The notes below the pieces were generated by a model, which saw nothing but the letters and a program-made list of their open reading frames with translations, was not told the DNA's origin and searched no databases. From contig JAENXP010000001.1 in assembly GCA_016649475.1 (NCBI GenBank), positions 1 through 22,865 on the forward strand: a stretch of 22,865 nt of DNA, read 5' to 3'. Source of the stretch: Burkholderiales bacterium. Lineage in GTDB: Bacteria > Pseudomonadota > Gammaproteobacteria > Burkholderiales > SG8-39. The stretch's first letter is position 1, and each line of letters opens with the position of its first letter. Shown here piece after piece: positions 15,991-22,865 of this stretch. The position numbers and the translations under genes were made by a program.

Positions 15991-17277
15991 GTGAAGCTCC
16001 TCGTTATCGGAGCGGGCGGCCGCGAGCACGCCCTGGCGTGGAAACTGGCGCAGAGCGCGCGCCTGCAGAAAGTCTACGTTGCCCCGGGCAACGCCGGCAC
16101 CGCGCTGGAACCGGGCGTGGAGAACGTTCCCATCAGCGATATCGCCGAACTGGCCAGATTCGCCGAGGAAAATTCGATCCACCTCACCGTGGTGGGACCC
16201 GAGGCGCCGCTCGCCGCCGGCGTGGTCGACCTGTTTCGCGCGAGGGGCCTGAAAATTTTCGGACCGACGCGCGCCGCGGCGCAGCTGGAGAGCTCCAAGG
16301 ATTTCGCCAAGCGTTTCATGCAGCGGCACCACATTCCCAGCGCTGCTTTCGCCACCTTCAGCAACGCGCGCGAAGCGCATGCCTATCTGGAGCAGCAGGG
16401 CGCGCCCATCGTGATCAAGGCCGACGGCCTTGCCGCAGGCAAGGGCGTAGTAGTGGCGATGACTGCGCAAGAGGCGCACGCGGCCGTCGACCTGATGCTG
16501 GTGGACAACAAGATGGGTGACGCCGGCGCGCGCGTGGTGATCGAAGAGTACCTTTCGGGCGAGGAAGCGAGCTTCATCGTCATGAGCGACGGCGAGCACG
16601 CCCTCGCGCTCGCCACCAGCCAGGACCACAAGCGCCTGCGCGACGGCGATGCCGGCCCCAATACCGGGGGCATGGGCGCCTACTCGCCCGCGCCGGTGGT
16701 GACGCCGCGGCTGCACGCGCAGGTAATGCGCGAGGTCATCCTGCCCGCCATTCAAGGCATGGCGAGCGACGGCATACCCTACAGCGGCTTTCTATACGCC
16801 GGCCTGATGATAGACGCCGCAGGCAATGCGAAGACGCTGGAGTTCAACTGCCGCATGGGCGATCCGGAGACCCAGCCCATCCTGCTGCGCCTGAAATCGG
16901 ATTTATTCGAACTGTTCGAACTAGCCTGCGCCGGCACGCTGGCCCGGGCCCAAATCGAATGGGACCGGCGCACCGCGCTGGGCGTGGTGCTCGCGGCCGC
17001 CAATTATCCGGACACGCCGAAAAAGGGCGCCGTCATCAGCGGGCTACTCAGGCACACGCAACGCAGCGAGGACTGCATGGTGTTTCACGCTGGCACCGCC
17101 CTGGAAGGCGACAAGGTAGTGGTGAACGGCGGCAGGGTGCTGTGCGTCACGGCGCTCGGCGACAGCGTCAAGATGGCGCAGCGTCGCGCGTATCAGGCGG
17201 CCGAAGCCATACGTTTCGACGGCATGCAGTTGCGCCGCGACATCGGTTATCGCGCTATACCGGTGAAAAAACGATAA
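15991..17277 (+). CDS. purD: Phosphoribosylamine-glycine ligase (GAR synthetase)
   Basis: PurD ligates glycine to phosphoribosylamine with ATP, the second step of purine synthesis. The 428-residue product begins MKLLVIGAGGREHALAWKLA, the pre-ATP-grasp domain, with VVGPEAPLAAGVVDLFRARG following. The ATP-grasp core has SKDFAKRFM, VIKADGLAAGKGVVVA, EEYLSGEEASFIVMSDG and the metal-binding LEFNCRMGDPETQPIL. The C-terminal domain ends in the usual RRDIGYRAI. It starts with GTG three bases after the purH stop, so the two are surely co-transcribed. After its stop at 17277 comes the 326-base hairpin-rich gap before hemF. Confidence 0.97.
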   Translation: MKLLVIGAGGREHALAWKLAQSARLQKVYVAPGNAGTALEPGVENVPISDIAELARFAEENSIHLTVVGPEAPLAAGVVDLFRARGLKIFGPTRAAAQLESSKDFAKRFMQRHHIPSAAFATFSNAREAHAYLEQQGAPIVIKADGLAAGKGVVVAMTAQEAHAAVDLMLVDNKMGDAGARVVIEEYLSGEEASFIVMSDGEHALALATSQDHKRLRDGDAGPNTGGMGAYSPAPVVTPRLHAQVMREVILPAIQGMASDGIPYSGFLYAGLMIDAAGNAKTLEFNCRMGDPETQPILLRLKSDLFELFELACAGTLARAQIEWDRRTALGVVLAAANYPDTPKKGAVISGLLRHTQRSEDCMVFHAGTALEGDKVVVNGGRVLCVTALGDSVKMAQRRAYQAAEAIRFDGMQLRRDIGYRAIPVKKR

Positions 17278-17313
17278 GCGCTGGCATCGCGCCGCTATAA
17301 ACCGACAGCTTTA

Positions 17314-17340
17314 GCGCAAGTCCAAGCAACGGACTTGCGC
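17314..17340. repeat. Hairpin A of the purD-hemF array (10-bp stem)
   Basis: Perfect inverted repeat GCGCAAGTCC/GGACTTGCGC with a seven-base loop (AAGCAAC). It is the first of four consecutive hairpins and begins 37 bases after the purD stop. A GC-rich stretch rather than a T-run follows, so it is not a standard terminator. Confidence 0.85.
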
Positions 17341-17352
17341 GCTGCGCGCGCC

Positions 17353-17403
17353 AACCGTGTTTTAGGTACGGATGAAAAATCCATCCGTACCTAAAACACG
17401 GTT
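17353..17403. repeat. Hairpin B of the purD-hemF array (22-bp perfect stem)
   Basis: Arms 17353-17374 and 17382-17403 are perfect 22-base reverse complements around a seven-base loop (AAAAATC). The seven pairs nearest the loop are ACGGATG/CATCCGT, identical to those of hairpin C. The outer arm (AACCGTGTTTTAGGT) is unrelated to hairpin C. Confidence 0.95.
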
Positions 17404-17441
17404 CTGGTTAACCCCAAACGGGGCGTGGGGGTCTTATACAA

Positions 17442-17492
17442 GATCGTCGATTGCGCACGGATGTGCTTTTCATCCGTGCGCAATCGACGATC
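17442..17492. repeat. Hairpin C of the purD-hemF array (22-bp perfect stem)
   Basis: Arms 17442-17463 and 17471-17492 are perfect 22-base reverse complements around a seven-base loop (TGCTTTT). Size and geometry are the same as hairpin B, 22+7+22. It shares the apical ACGGATG/CATCCGT, but the outer arm (GATCGTCGATTGCGC) differs. Between B and C lie 38 bases containing GGTTAACC and runs of C and G. Confidence 0.95.
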
Positions 17493-17493
17493 C

Positions 17494-17517
17494 GCGCGGA
17501 CGGGTTCTCGTCCGCGC
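17494..17517. repeat. Hairpin D of the purD-hemF array (9-bp stem)
   Basis: Perfect inverted repeat GCGCGGACG/CGTCCGCGC with a six-base loop (GGTTCT), separated from hairpin C by one base. Its apical GGACG/CGTCC resembles the GGATG/CATCC of B and C, and its GCGC base resembles the middle of arm C. It may be a shortened relative. Confidence 0.85.
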
Positions 17518-17564
17518 AACTTCGCAAACCTGCTGCAAAGGAAGACGCGATTTGTTTTCCCTGC

Positions 17565-17573
17565 TGCTAGAAT
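17565..17573 (+). promoter_or_regulatory. Candidate extended -10 promoter of hemF
   Basis: TGCTAGAAT is an extended -10 (TGn plus TAGAAT, five of six) 31 bases before the hemF ATG. No good -35 is present at normal spacing. Transcription from here would leave a leader of about 24 bases and put the hairpin array upstream of the promoter, not in the hemF message. Confidence 0.4.
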
Positions 17574-17603
17574 CCGTGTTCCGCTTTCGTCTACCGGTCA
17601 CTA

Positions 17604-18500
17604 ATGAACCCATCCGCAGTCAAAGACTATCTGCTAGTCCTGCAACAGCGCATCGTCGCGTCGCTGGAGGGCCTCGACGGCAAGCCGTTCGGCGAGGACC
17701 GTTGGGACCGCCCCCAGGGCGGAGGCGGCATCAGCCGCGTCATCGAGGAAGGCGGGCTGTTCGAGCGTGGCGGGGTGAATTTCTCGCACGTGCAAGGTAC
17801 GGGCCTGCCGGCCTCGGCAACTGCTTCACGCCCCGAACTCGCCGGCCGAGCCTGGGAGGCGATGGGGGTGTCGCTGGTGCTGCATCCGCGCAACCCTTAT
17901 TGCCCCACGGTGCACATGAACGTGCGCTTTTTCGTCGCGACCAGGGAAGGCGCCGCGCCCGCGTGGTGGTTCGGCGGCGGCATGGATTTGACCCCATATT
18001 ACGGATACGCCGAGGACGCAGAGCATTTCCATCGCAGCTGCAAGCGCGCGCTCGATCCCTACGGCGCAGACCGGCACGCGCAATTCAAGGCCTGGTGCGA
18101 CCGCTACTTCTTCCTCAAGCACCGCAATGAACCGCGCGGGATCGGCGGCATTTTTTTCGATGACCTCAACCAGCCGGATTTCGACACCTGCTTCGCGCTG
18201 ACACAGAGCGTGGGCGATCATTTCATCGACGCCTACCAGCCCATCATCCTGCGGCGCAGGGACACCGGCTACGGCGAGCGCGAGCGCGACTTCCAGGCCT
18301 ATCGACGCGGGCGCTACGTCGAATTCAATCTGGTCTACGACCGAGGCACCTTGTTCGGCCTGCAGTCGGGCGGACGCACCGAGGCGATCCTGATGTCGCT
18401 GCCGCCGGTGGTGAAATGGCGCTACGACTGGAAGCCTGAGACTGGCAGCGCCGAGGCTGCTCTGTACAGCGAGTTCCTCACCGCAAAAGACTGGGCCTAG
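17604..18500 (+). CDS. hemF: Oxygen-dependent coproporphyrinogen III oxidase
   Basis: HemF decarboxylates two propionates of coproporphyrinogen III to give protoporphyrinogen IX, using molecular oxygen, in heme synthesis. The 298-residue protein matches the family in length (E. coli 299). Conserved blocks are [21 protein letters not shown] (34-54), [27 protein letters not shown] (93-110, with the His and Asn of the active site), [15 protein letters not shown] (121-135), IGGIFFDDL and [33 protein letters not shown]. It implies that the host makes heme aerobically. The ATG at 17604 gives the normal N-terminus, without an obvious Shine-Dalgarno. It converges with the small minus-strand gene at 18520. 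Confidence 0.97.
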   Translation: MNPSAVKDYLLVLQQRIVASLEGLDGKPFGEDRWDRPQGGGGISRVIEEGGLFERGGVNFSHVQGTGLPASATASRPELAGRAWEAMGVSLVLHPRNPYCPTVHMNVRFFVATREGAAPAWWFGGGMDLTPYYGYAEDAEHFHRSCKRALDPYGADRHAQFKAWCDRYFFLKHRNEPRGIGGIFFDDLNQPDFDTCFALTQSVGDHFIDAYQPIILRRRDTGYGERERDFQAYRRGRYVEFNLVYDRGTLFGLQSGGRTEAILMSLPPVVKWRYDWKPETGSAEAALYSEFLTAKDWA

Positions 18501-18515
18501 CGCAGTCTCGCGCGC

Positions 18516-18532
18516 CCGGCTAGTGCAGCCGG
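18516..18532. terminator. Short hairpin between convergent hemF and the coiled-coil gene
   Basis: CCGGCT/AGCCGG with a five-base loop lies 15 bases after the hemF stop and covers the stop codon of the minus-strand gene. There is no T-run on either side, so terminator function is doubtful. Confidence 0.25.
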
Positions 18533-18786
18533 TCCCTGATCCGCGCGTAGCCTTTGCGCATTTCTTCCAGCGACAACTGCAGCCCGGCCAGGACATTTCC
18601 GCCCGTCTTCACGGCTTCGCTGCCGGCGGCGTCCAGTTTTGGCCCTATTTCCTGCCACTTCCTTTCCAGTTCCTGCCATTCGTCCTTCGCCTCGGCCTTG
18701 GCGAGATACATTTTCAGGTTCAGTTCGTCGCGCTGGCGCTGCAGTTCCTGCATTACGCGATCGAGTTCGCTCTTCGTCGTGCTCAT
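18520..18786 (-). CDS. Small coiled-coil protein of unknown function
   Basis: The 88-residue product is strongly helical and highly charged: DRVMQELQRQRDELNLKMYLAKAEAKDEWQELERKWQEI is a continuous heptad-like stretch (about 9-47), followed by a short linker with Gly and Ala and a second helix (about 65-88, LAGLQLSLEEMRKGYARIRDRL). There is no signal peptide, membrane segment or cysteine. A TAGGAG nine bases upstream of the ATG supports the start. Similar short coiled-coil hypotheticals occur in betaproteobacteria as far as I recall, but I cannot give a function. It lies downstream of the treY-mscS-hydrolase group on the same strand after a 145-base gap in which I see no gene, and could be a late member of it or independent. 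Confidence 0.75.
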   Translation of the reverse strand: MSTTKSELDRVMQELQRQRDELNLKMYLAKAEAKDEWQELERKWQEIGPKLDAAGSEAVKTGGNVLAGLQLSLEEMRKGYARIRDRLH

Positions 18787-18931
18787 GGTAGACGCTCCTA
18801 CTCGCGCTATGACGGGCTTGGGCGCGCCCGCCTGATTCGATCATGCACGTCGTCGCGGCCCGCCCCTTGACTTTCATCATGAACGCGCCACGCGACACCC
18901 GGTGCTGGCGCCGCGCCCGCTGTCGCGCGAT

Positions 18932-20134
18932 TCAGCCCGGCGCGAGGGCGAAAGCGCCCTCGCGCACGGCGTCCAGTGCGATGAGGAAGGCGGCGGCATT
19001 CCAGGACTGGCCGCGCATGCCGCCAGGCGCAAGCGTCCTGCCGTGCAGCCACTCGTTGAATGCCCAGCCATCCAGCGCATTGGCGCCCGCGAGCCTGGCC
19101 AGCTCGGCATTGGCCCTGTCGCGTGCGCCCGTGTGCGCCAGCGCCGCCACCCAGAATCCTCCGACGAAGGGCCAGATGCCGCCGTTGTGGTACTGCCACT
19201 CCAGATTCTGCTGGTGGCGCGACATGTACGCGCGCCACAGCGAACTCCCCGCCGGAATCGGCGCGCACACCACGCGCACCGGCCAAGGGTCCGCCACGCC
19301 CGCGCGATCCAGCGCGCGCAGGGTGCGCCGCTCCGCCTCGCGGTCGGCAAGTCCGCACAGCAAAGCGAGCAGGTTGCCGAACACGTCGCCTTCCTCGCCG
19401 TAAAATGAAAAATTGACGAAGGAGAGGAACAGGTCGCGATTTTTCGCATTGCGTTTCGCGTAGTGCGCCAACAGCCGGGCGCGCCGGTATTCGGCCAGGT
19501 CGGCGCTGAACGGATGGAACAACTGGTTGAAATTGGCGCGCGTTTCTTGCGCATGCCCAAGCGCGTAGCGCTGCTTGACGCAGTACCAGAGGGCATTGGT
19601 GTAGAGCACAAAACCCGAACGCGGCATGATGTCGGCCCAGTCGCTCGCCTCGTTCTGCTGCAGCAGGAAAAACCGCTGATGCTCCTGCGCCTCCAGCCAC
19701 TGAATGGCCTTGGCTATCCCGGGCGCGAGCCGCTGGCGCAGTTCGCCGGCCGGGTCGCGCCGGTCGAGAAAATCGAGCGCGATCAGCCACCACAGCGTGG
19801 CGTCGATGCAGCCCAGGTACCAGAAGTCGGCCTCCTGCCCGCGCACATCGACGAATTTCGGGATCTGGCCGTTCGCCGCCTGGTGCCCGGCGAGCGTGAG
19901 AAGGCCGGTAGCGGCCTCGCGCGCGAGTTGGGCATCTCCCGAGAGCGCCATGCCGATTGCGCACACCGCGGCGTCGCGGCCGAATATCGCCGCATAGCCG
20001 CGCGACTCGGCGCGCGCGCCGGGCGTCGCGGCAAGTATGCCCTGTTCCGAGAGATTGGTCCGCAGCAGCTCGACCGACTTCTGCCGGCAGATGTCAACTA
20101 TCTCATCGCCTTGAGGCACTGGCAGGACCCGCAT
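18932..20134 (-). CDS. Glycoside hydrolase-like protein, (alpha/alpha)6-barrel type (amylo-1,6-glucosidase/invertase-like)
   Basis: The 400-residue product looks like a soluble (alpha/alpha)6-barrel carbohydrate enzyme of the kind annotated as glycogen-debranching protein and related to GH63/GH100 families. Tell-tale blocks are GYAAIFGRDAA (46-56), EADFWYLGCIDATLWWLIALDFL (101-123), NEASDWADIMPRSGFVLYTNALWY (161-184), EWQYHNGGIWPFVGGFW (312-328) and GQSWNAAAFLIAL (375-387). The acidic residues in DWAD and near EWQYHNGG are candidate catalytic groups by analogy. No signal peptide is seen, so it is likely cytoplasmic. I start it at the ATG at 20134, eight bases after the mscS stop; the longer open frame to 20365 overlaps mscS. 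Substrate is unknown. The neighbours (treY and an osmotic channel) suggest an alpha-glucan, trehalose or compatible-solute glycoside. Confidence 0.75.
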   Translation of the reverse strand: MRVLPVPQGDEIVDICRQKSVELLRTNLSEQGILAATPGARAESRGYAAIFGRDAAVCAIGMALSGDAQLAREAATGLLTLAGHQAANGQIPKFVDVRGQEADFWYLGCIDATLWWLIALDFLDRRDPAGELRQRLAPGIAKAIQWLEAQEHQRFFLLQQNEASDWADIMPRSGFVLYTNALWYCVKQRYALGHAQETRANFNQLFHPFSADLAEYRRARLLAHYAKRNAKNRDLFLSFVNFSFYGEEGDVFGNLLALLCGLADREAERRTLRALDRAGVADPWPVRVVCAPIPAGSSLWRAYMSRHQQNLEWQYHNGGIWPFVGGFWVAALAHTGARDRANAELARLAGANALDGWAFNEWLHGRTLAPGGMRGQSWNAAAFLIALDAVREGAFALAPG

Positions 20135-20142
20135 GCGGCGGC

Positions 20143-21060
20143 TCAGCCGGATTTTGCCGCACTGTCCGGGCCCTGCACCCTGAACGGCGGTGCGCTGCCG
20201 TCCTTGGCCACGCCTGCATAAATCGTGAGGTGCGGGAACGGGATCTCGATGCCGCGCGCGTCGAACGCCTTCTTCAGGCGCCGCAGGAATTCGCGCCGCA
20301 CGTTCCACTGCTCCAGCGGCTGCACCTTGAAGCGGCAACGCAAAATGACAGCCGAGTCGCCCCATTTGTCGACGCCGGCGACCTCCAGATCATCCAGAAT
20401 TTTCGGACCGAAGACCGGGTCGGCGCGCATCTGCGCACCGGTCTCGCGCATCACGCCGACTGCCTGGTCCGTATCCTCGCGGTAGGCGACGCCCACGTCG
20501 ACCACCGACTGCGCAAAACCGCGGCTCATGTTGGTGACCGTGGTGATCAGCCCGTTCGAAACGATATGCACATTGCCGTCATAATCGCGCAGGCGCACGT
20601 AGCGCAGCGTAACCTCCTCGACCAGGCCGGCCTTGTCCGCAATCCCGACCACATCGCCCTGGCGCATCTGGTTTTCCAGCAGGATGAAGAAGCCGGCAAA
20701 GTAGTCCTTCACCAGGCTTTGCGCGCCGAAACCCACGGCCAGCCCGATCACGCCGGCTGCGCCGAGTATGGGGGCCACAGCGATGCCCAGTTCGCTCAGA
20801 ATCAGTGTTGTGGCGACCACCAGGACGACCACCGAGGCGATATAGCGGAACACGCGTCCGAGCGTCTCCGCGCGTTTTATCTGCTCGCGGTCTTCCATCC
20901 TGCTGGTGATGCGCTCGCGGAAGGTACGTATCAGGTGCTGCGTCACACCGAGCACTATCCACGCGGCCGCCAGGATCAGCACGATGCGCAACGCTATTGA
21001 AAGCTCATGGTTCCACTTGGCCAAGTTCAGCAGGCCGAGGCTATTTAGAAACTGTTCCAT
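20143..21060 (-). CDS. Small-conductance mechanosensitive channel, MscS family
   Basis: MscS-type channels open under membrane tension to release solutes when cells meet hypo-osmotic shock. The 305-residue protein has three membrane helices at about 22-44, 69-90 and 95-130. The last is the pore helix with the Gly/Ala-rich GAAGVIGLAVGFGAQSLVKDYFAG. The beta domain follows (FFILLENQMRQGDVVGI, VEEVTLRYVRLRDYDGNVHIVSNG), then the alpha/beta C-terminal domain ending in FPHLTIYAG. Size and layout are those of E. coli MscS (286) with a slightly different C-terminal tail. A strong AGGAGA precedes the ATG by seven bases. Its first 20 bases overlap the end of treY, so making an osmolyte and releasing osmolytes appear to be co-expressed. 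Confidence 0.92.
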   Translation of the reverse strand: MEQFLNSLGLLNLAKWNHELSIALRIVLILAAAWIVLGVTQHLIRTFRERITSRMEDREQIKRAETLGRVFRYIASVVVLVVATTLILSELGIAVAPILGAAGVIGLAVGFGAQSLVKDYFAGFFILLENQMRQGDVVGIADKAGLVEEVTLRYVRLRDYDGNVHIVSNGLITTVTNMSRGFAQSVVDVGVAYREDTDQAVGVMRETGAQMRADPVFGPKILDDLEVAGVDKWGDSAVILRCRFKVQPLEQWNVRREFLRRLKKAFDARGIEIPFPHLTIYAGVAKDGSAPPFRVQGPDSAAKSG

Positions 21061-22865
21061 CGATTTCTCCTTGTTGATCGGAATGCGGCGCCGCAGCCGG
21101 CGCCTCGTAAGCGAGCAATGCTCCCGGGAAGGCAGTCATTGCGCGCGCGAGCGGGAGGCGGCCGGCGGCGGCCGTCTCAATGGATTCGCCGGTCAGGACA
21201 TTTATCATGCGCGTACCTTCAGGCAGGAACGCCAGGTCCAGCACCGTGTCGCCCCAGGCTGGTTCTCCCACGGGAAGCCTGCCCTGCTCCAGACCCATAG
21301 ACGCGAACAGTCTTCCGGCGACGGCCACGATGCCGCGGTCGCCCACGCGGCGTGCGTAGGCCACGACGTTGCGGGAACGCCCGCCGGAAACCGCGACCGG
21401 ATGATAGTCGCCTTTGAGAAACAGTTCGGCGTGTTCGCGGCGGAACTGCAGCGCGCGCCAAATCAGCCAGAACTTGGCGCGGCCGTCGGAAGGATGGTCG
21501 AAAAAGCTGCGCACGCTGGCTGCCATTTCCCCGGTTGGCGATGCGGCGGCGCGCTGCACTTCCTCGAGCAGCGCCCGGCGGCGCCCATAGTCCACCGGCC
21601 GGCGGTTGTCCGGATCGACCAGACTCAGATCGATGAGCTCGCACCCCTGGTAGAAATCCGGAGCGCCGGGCGAAGTCAGTTTGACCAGCGCCATCGACAG
21701 GCTGTTGAGCATGCCGAACCAGGTGATGGGCCCGGCCTGAATGCGTAAGTCATCCAGAAAAAGATTGGCATCCAGCCGCCCGAGCAGCGCGCGCACGAAT
21801 CCGGCCAGCGCCTCCTCGTACTCCGCGTTCACGTTGACCCAGCTCGTATGCCGTTTGGCTTCGCGCGCGGCCTTGAGCATGTAGGACTCGATGCGGTCCC
21901 GATAAACGTCGAGCGCGGCGGCGTCCATCGGCTCATCCGGAAACGTGCCGAGCAGCGTCTGGTACAGCAGATACTCGTCGTTGCGCGAAGGCGCGGCAAC
22001 CCCGTCGACAGTGCGCCGCTGGCTTGCGTTCATACGGCTCCAGCGGCGCAGCGCCAGGCGCCAGGCCGCGGGCATTTCCGAGATCACGTCGATGCGGCAG
22101 CGCACGTCCTCGGCGCGCTTGTTGTCGTGAGTCGAAGTCGCGAGCATGGTATGCGGCCAACGCGCGGCACGGTCGGCGCTCGCGCCGTGGAAAGCCGAGA
22201 CGGTCATGCCGAACATGTCAGGGTCGCCGCCCACCTCGTTCAGCGAGGCCAGCCGGTTGAAGTTGTAGAACGAGGTGTCTTCCACTCCCTTGGCCGAAAC
22301 CGGCGACGTAAACTGCTGAAACTTCATCGCGAACGCGCGGTAGCGCTCCTTGAGCGCGGCCGGCGCTTCCTCCGGCGCGCTTGCGAGCAGAGCGAGGCGG
22401 AGGAATTCAAAGACAGTCGCATCTGCCGCCCGCACCCTCTTGCGCGCATGGGCGACGGCCCAGTCTATGTAGCGCCGGTCCTGCGCGGTGAGGCCTTCGG
22501 CGACGTAAGTGCGGTAGACGGGGAAGCAGGATGCGACCTCGGCAATCGCCCGGCGCAACGTGTTGAAGGTGTAATCGCGCGTGCGCCGGTCAGCGCGCGC
22601 GATGCGCAGCAGCTCGGTCGCGAGCACTGTCAGCTCGGAGGCGAGCGCAGAGCGCGTGATGTCGCGCTTGCCGCGGTAGGCGGCTTCCTCGAAATCGAGG
22701 CTCTCCCCGGTGAACGCGCGCCAGACGCGGCCGAGCTTTGAGCGTGCCAGCCTGTCGACGAACAGGGCGTTGACCACCGTCGTAAACCGATACCCGGTGG
22801 TGCCGTGCACCGCCCAGGTCGTGGGTACGTGTTCGTGCGACGCGGCTATCTTCTCCAGCACCACA
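21041..22865 (-). CDS. treY: Maltooligosyltrehalose synthase, C-terminal part (cut by window edge)
   Basis: TreY isomerises the reducing end of maltooligosaccharides to a trehalosyl unit, which TreZ then releases as trehalose. Only the last 607 or so codons are in the window; the frame remains open at 22864 and the GTG there is internal. Recognisable blocks are the TWAVHGTTGYRF segment (about 16-27 of the visible part), FQQFTSPVSAKGVEDTSFY, TMLATSTHDNKRAEDVRCRI (a GH13 region IV-like segment), SWVNVNAEYE, TSPGAPDFYQGCELIDLSLVDPDNRRPVDY, and a C-terminal beta domain. The nucleophile and acid/base residues lie in the missing N-terminal half. The gene ends 20 bases inside mscS. treZ or glycogen genes would be expected just beyond the right edge. 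Confidence 0.93.
   Translation of the reverse strand, partial: VVLEKIAASHEHVPTTWAVHGTTGYRFTTVVNALFVDRLARSKLGRVWRAFTGESLDFEEAAYRGKRDITRSALASELTVLATELLRIARADRRTRDYTFNTLRRAIAEVASCFPVYRTYVAEGLTAQDRRYIDWAVAHARKRVRAADATVFEFLRLALLASAPEEAPAALKERYRAFAMKFQQFTSPVSAKGVEDTSFYNFNRLASLNEVGGDPDMFGMTVSAFHGASADRAARWPHTMLATSTHDNKRAEDVRCRIDVISEMPAAWRLALRRWSRMNASQRRTVDGVAAPSRNDEYLLYQTLLGTFPDEPMDAAALDVYRDRIESYMLKAAREAKRHTSWVNVNAEYEEALAGFVRALLGRLDANLFLDDLRIQAGPITWFGMLNSLSMALVKLTSPGAPDFYQGCELIDLSLVDPDNRRPVDYGRRRALLEEVQRAAASPTGEMAASVRSFFDHPSDGRAKFWLIWRALQFRREHAELFLKGDYHPVAVSGGRSRNVVAYARRVGDRGIVAVAGRLFASMGLEQGRLPVGEPAWGDTVLDLAFLPEGTRMINVLTGESIETAAAGRLPLARAMTAFPGALLAYEAPAAAPHSDQQGEIDGTVSK

Noticed and set aside
14416-16755. 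779-codon open frame on the minus strand opposite purH and purD
   Set aside because: Antisense shadow produced by GC-rich codon use; purH and purD on the plus strand match their families over full length, and the antisense protein resembles nothing.
17314-17517. CRISPR array or integron attC cluster for the purD-hemF repeats
   Set aside because: There are no identical direct repeats with regular spacers, no cas genes, no integrase and no cassette genes; the units are perfect hairpins of differing sequence.
17372-18130. 252-codon plus-strand frame running from the hairpin array into hemF
   Set aside because: Passes through palindromic DNA and then lies in a wrong frame of hemF; no supporting signal.
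18807-19964. 385-codon minus-strand frame overlapping the hydrolase gene
   Set aside because: Same strand but different frame; Arg/Pro/Gly-rich translation without family features, while the 400-codon frame shows clear conserved blocks.

Overview
The window is chromosomal DNA from a GC-rich Gram-negative bacterium, most likely a betaproteobacterium. That assignment is inferred from gene content and order (lptD-surA-pdxA-rsmA facing amgK-murU, pepP-ubiH, dusB-fis-purH, purD-hemF, gloA close to rsmA) and from protein character. No rRNA or tRNA gene, CRISPR array, transposase or phage gene is visible. Nearly everything is housekeeping, so the unexplained signals lie mostly in the intergenic regions.

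Layout. Positions 1-196 are a hairpin-rich leader ahead of gloA (methylglyoxal detoxification, + strand). Positions 614-8506 are one long minus-strand run. Read in the direction of transcription it is lptD, surA, pdxA, rsmA (outer-membrane biogenesis, vitamin B6 synthesis, 16S rRNA methylation), then kdgK-dgoK-dgoA, a tight three-gene set that phosphorylates and cleaves 2-keto-3-deoxy sugar acids. pdxA appears to carry a one-base insertion near its 3' end. Positions 8507-8677 are a divergent promoter region. Rightward from it run amgK-murU (cell-wall sugar recycling), pepP-ubiH (peptidase and ubiquinone hydroxylase), dusB-fis (tRNA dihydrouridine synthase and nucleoid protein), purH-purD (purine synthesis) and hemF (heme synthesis). 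From 18520 to the window end the genes are again on the minus strand: treY (partial), a MscS-type channel and a glycoside-hydrolase-like protein form an apparent osmotic-stress and alpha-glucan group, followed by a small coiled-coil protein.

The least explained structures are four consecutive hairpins at 17314-17517 between purD and hemF. Two of them have perfect 22-bp arms, identical 22+7+22 geometry and a shared apical 7 bp. A second notable signal is a 44-bp element at 5-48 that recurs at 8643-8686 with about 80% identity, both times ending in an ATGAACTCT start context. I did not find a clearly new multi-gene system. These two non-coding signals are the best candidates for something undescribed.
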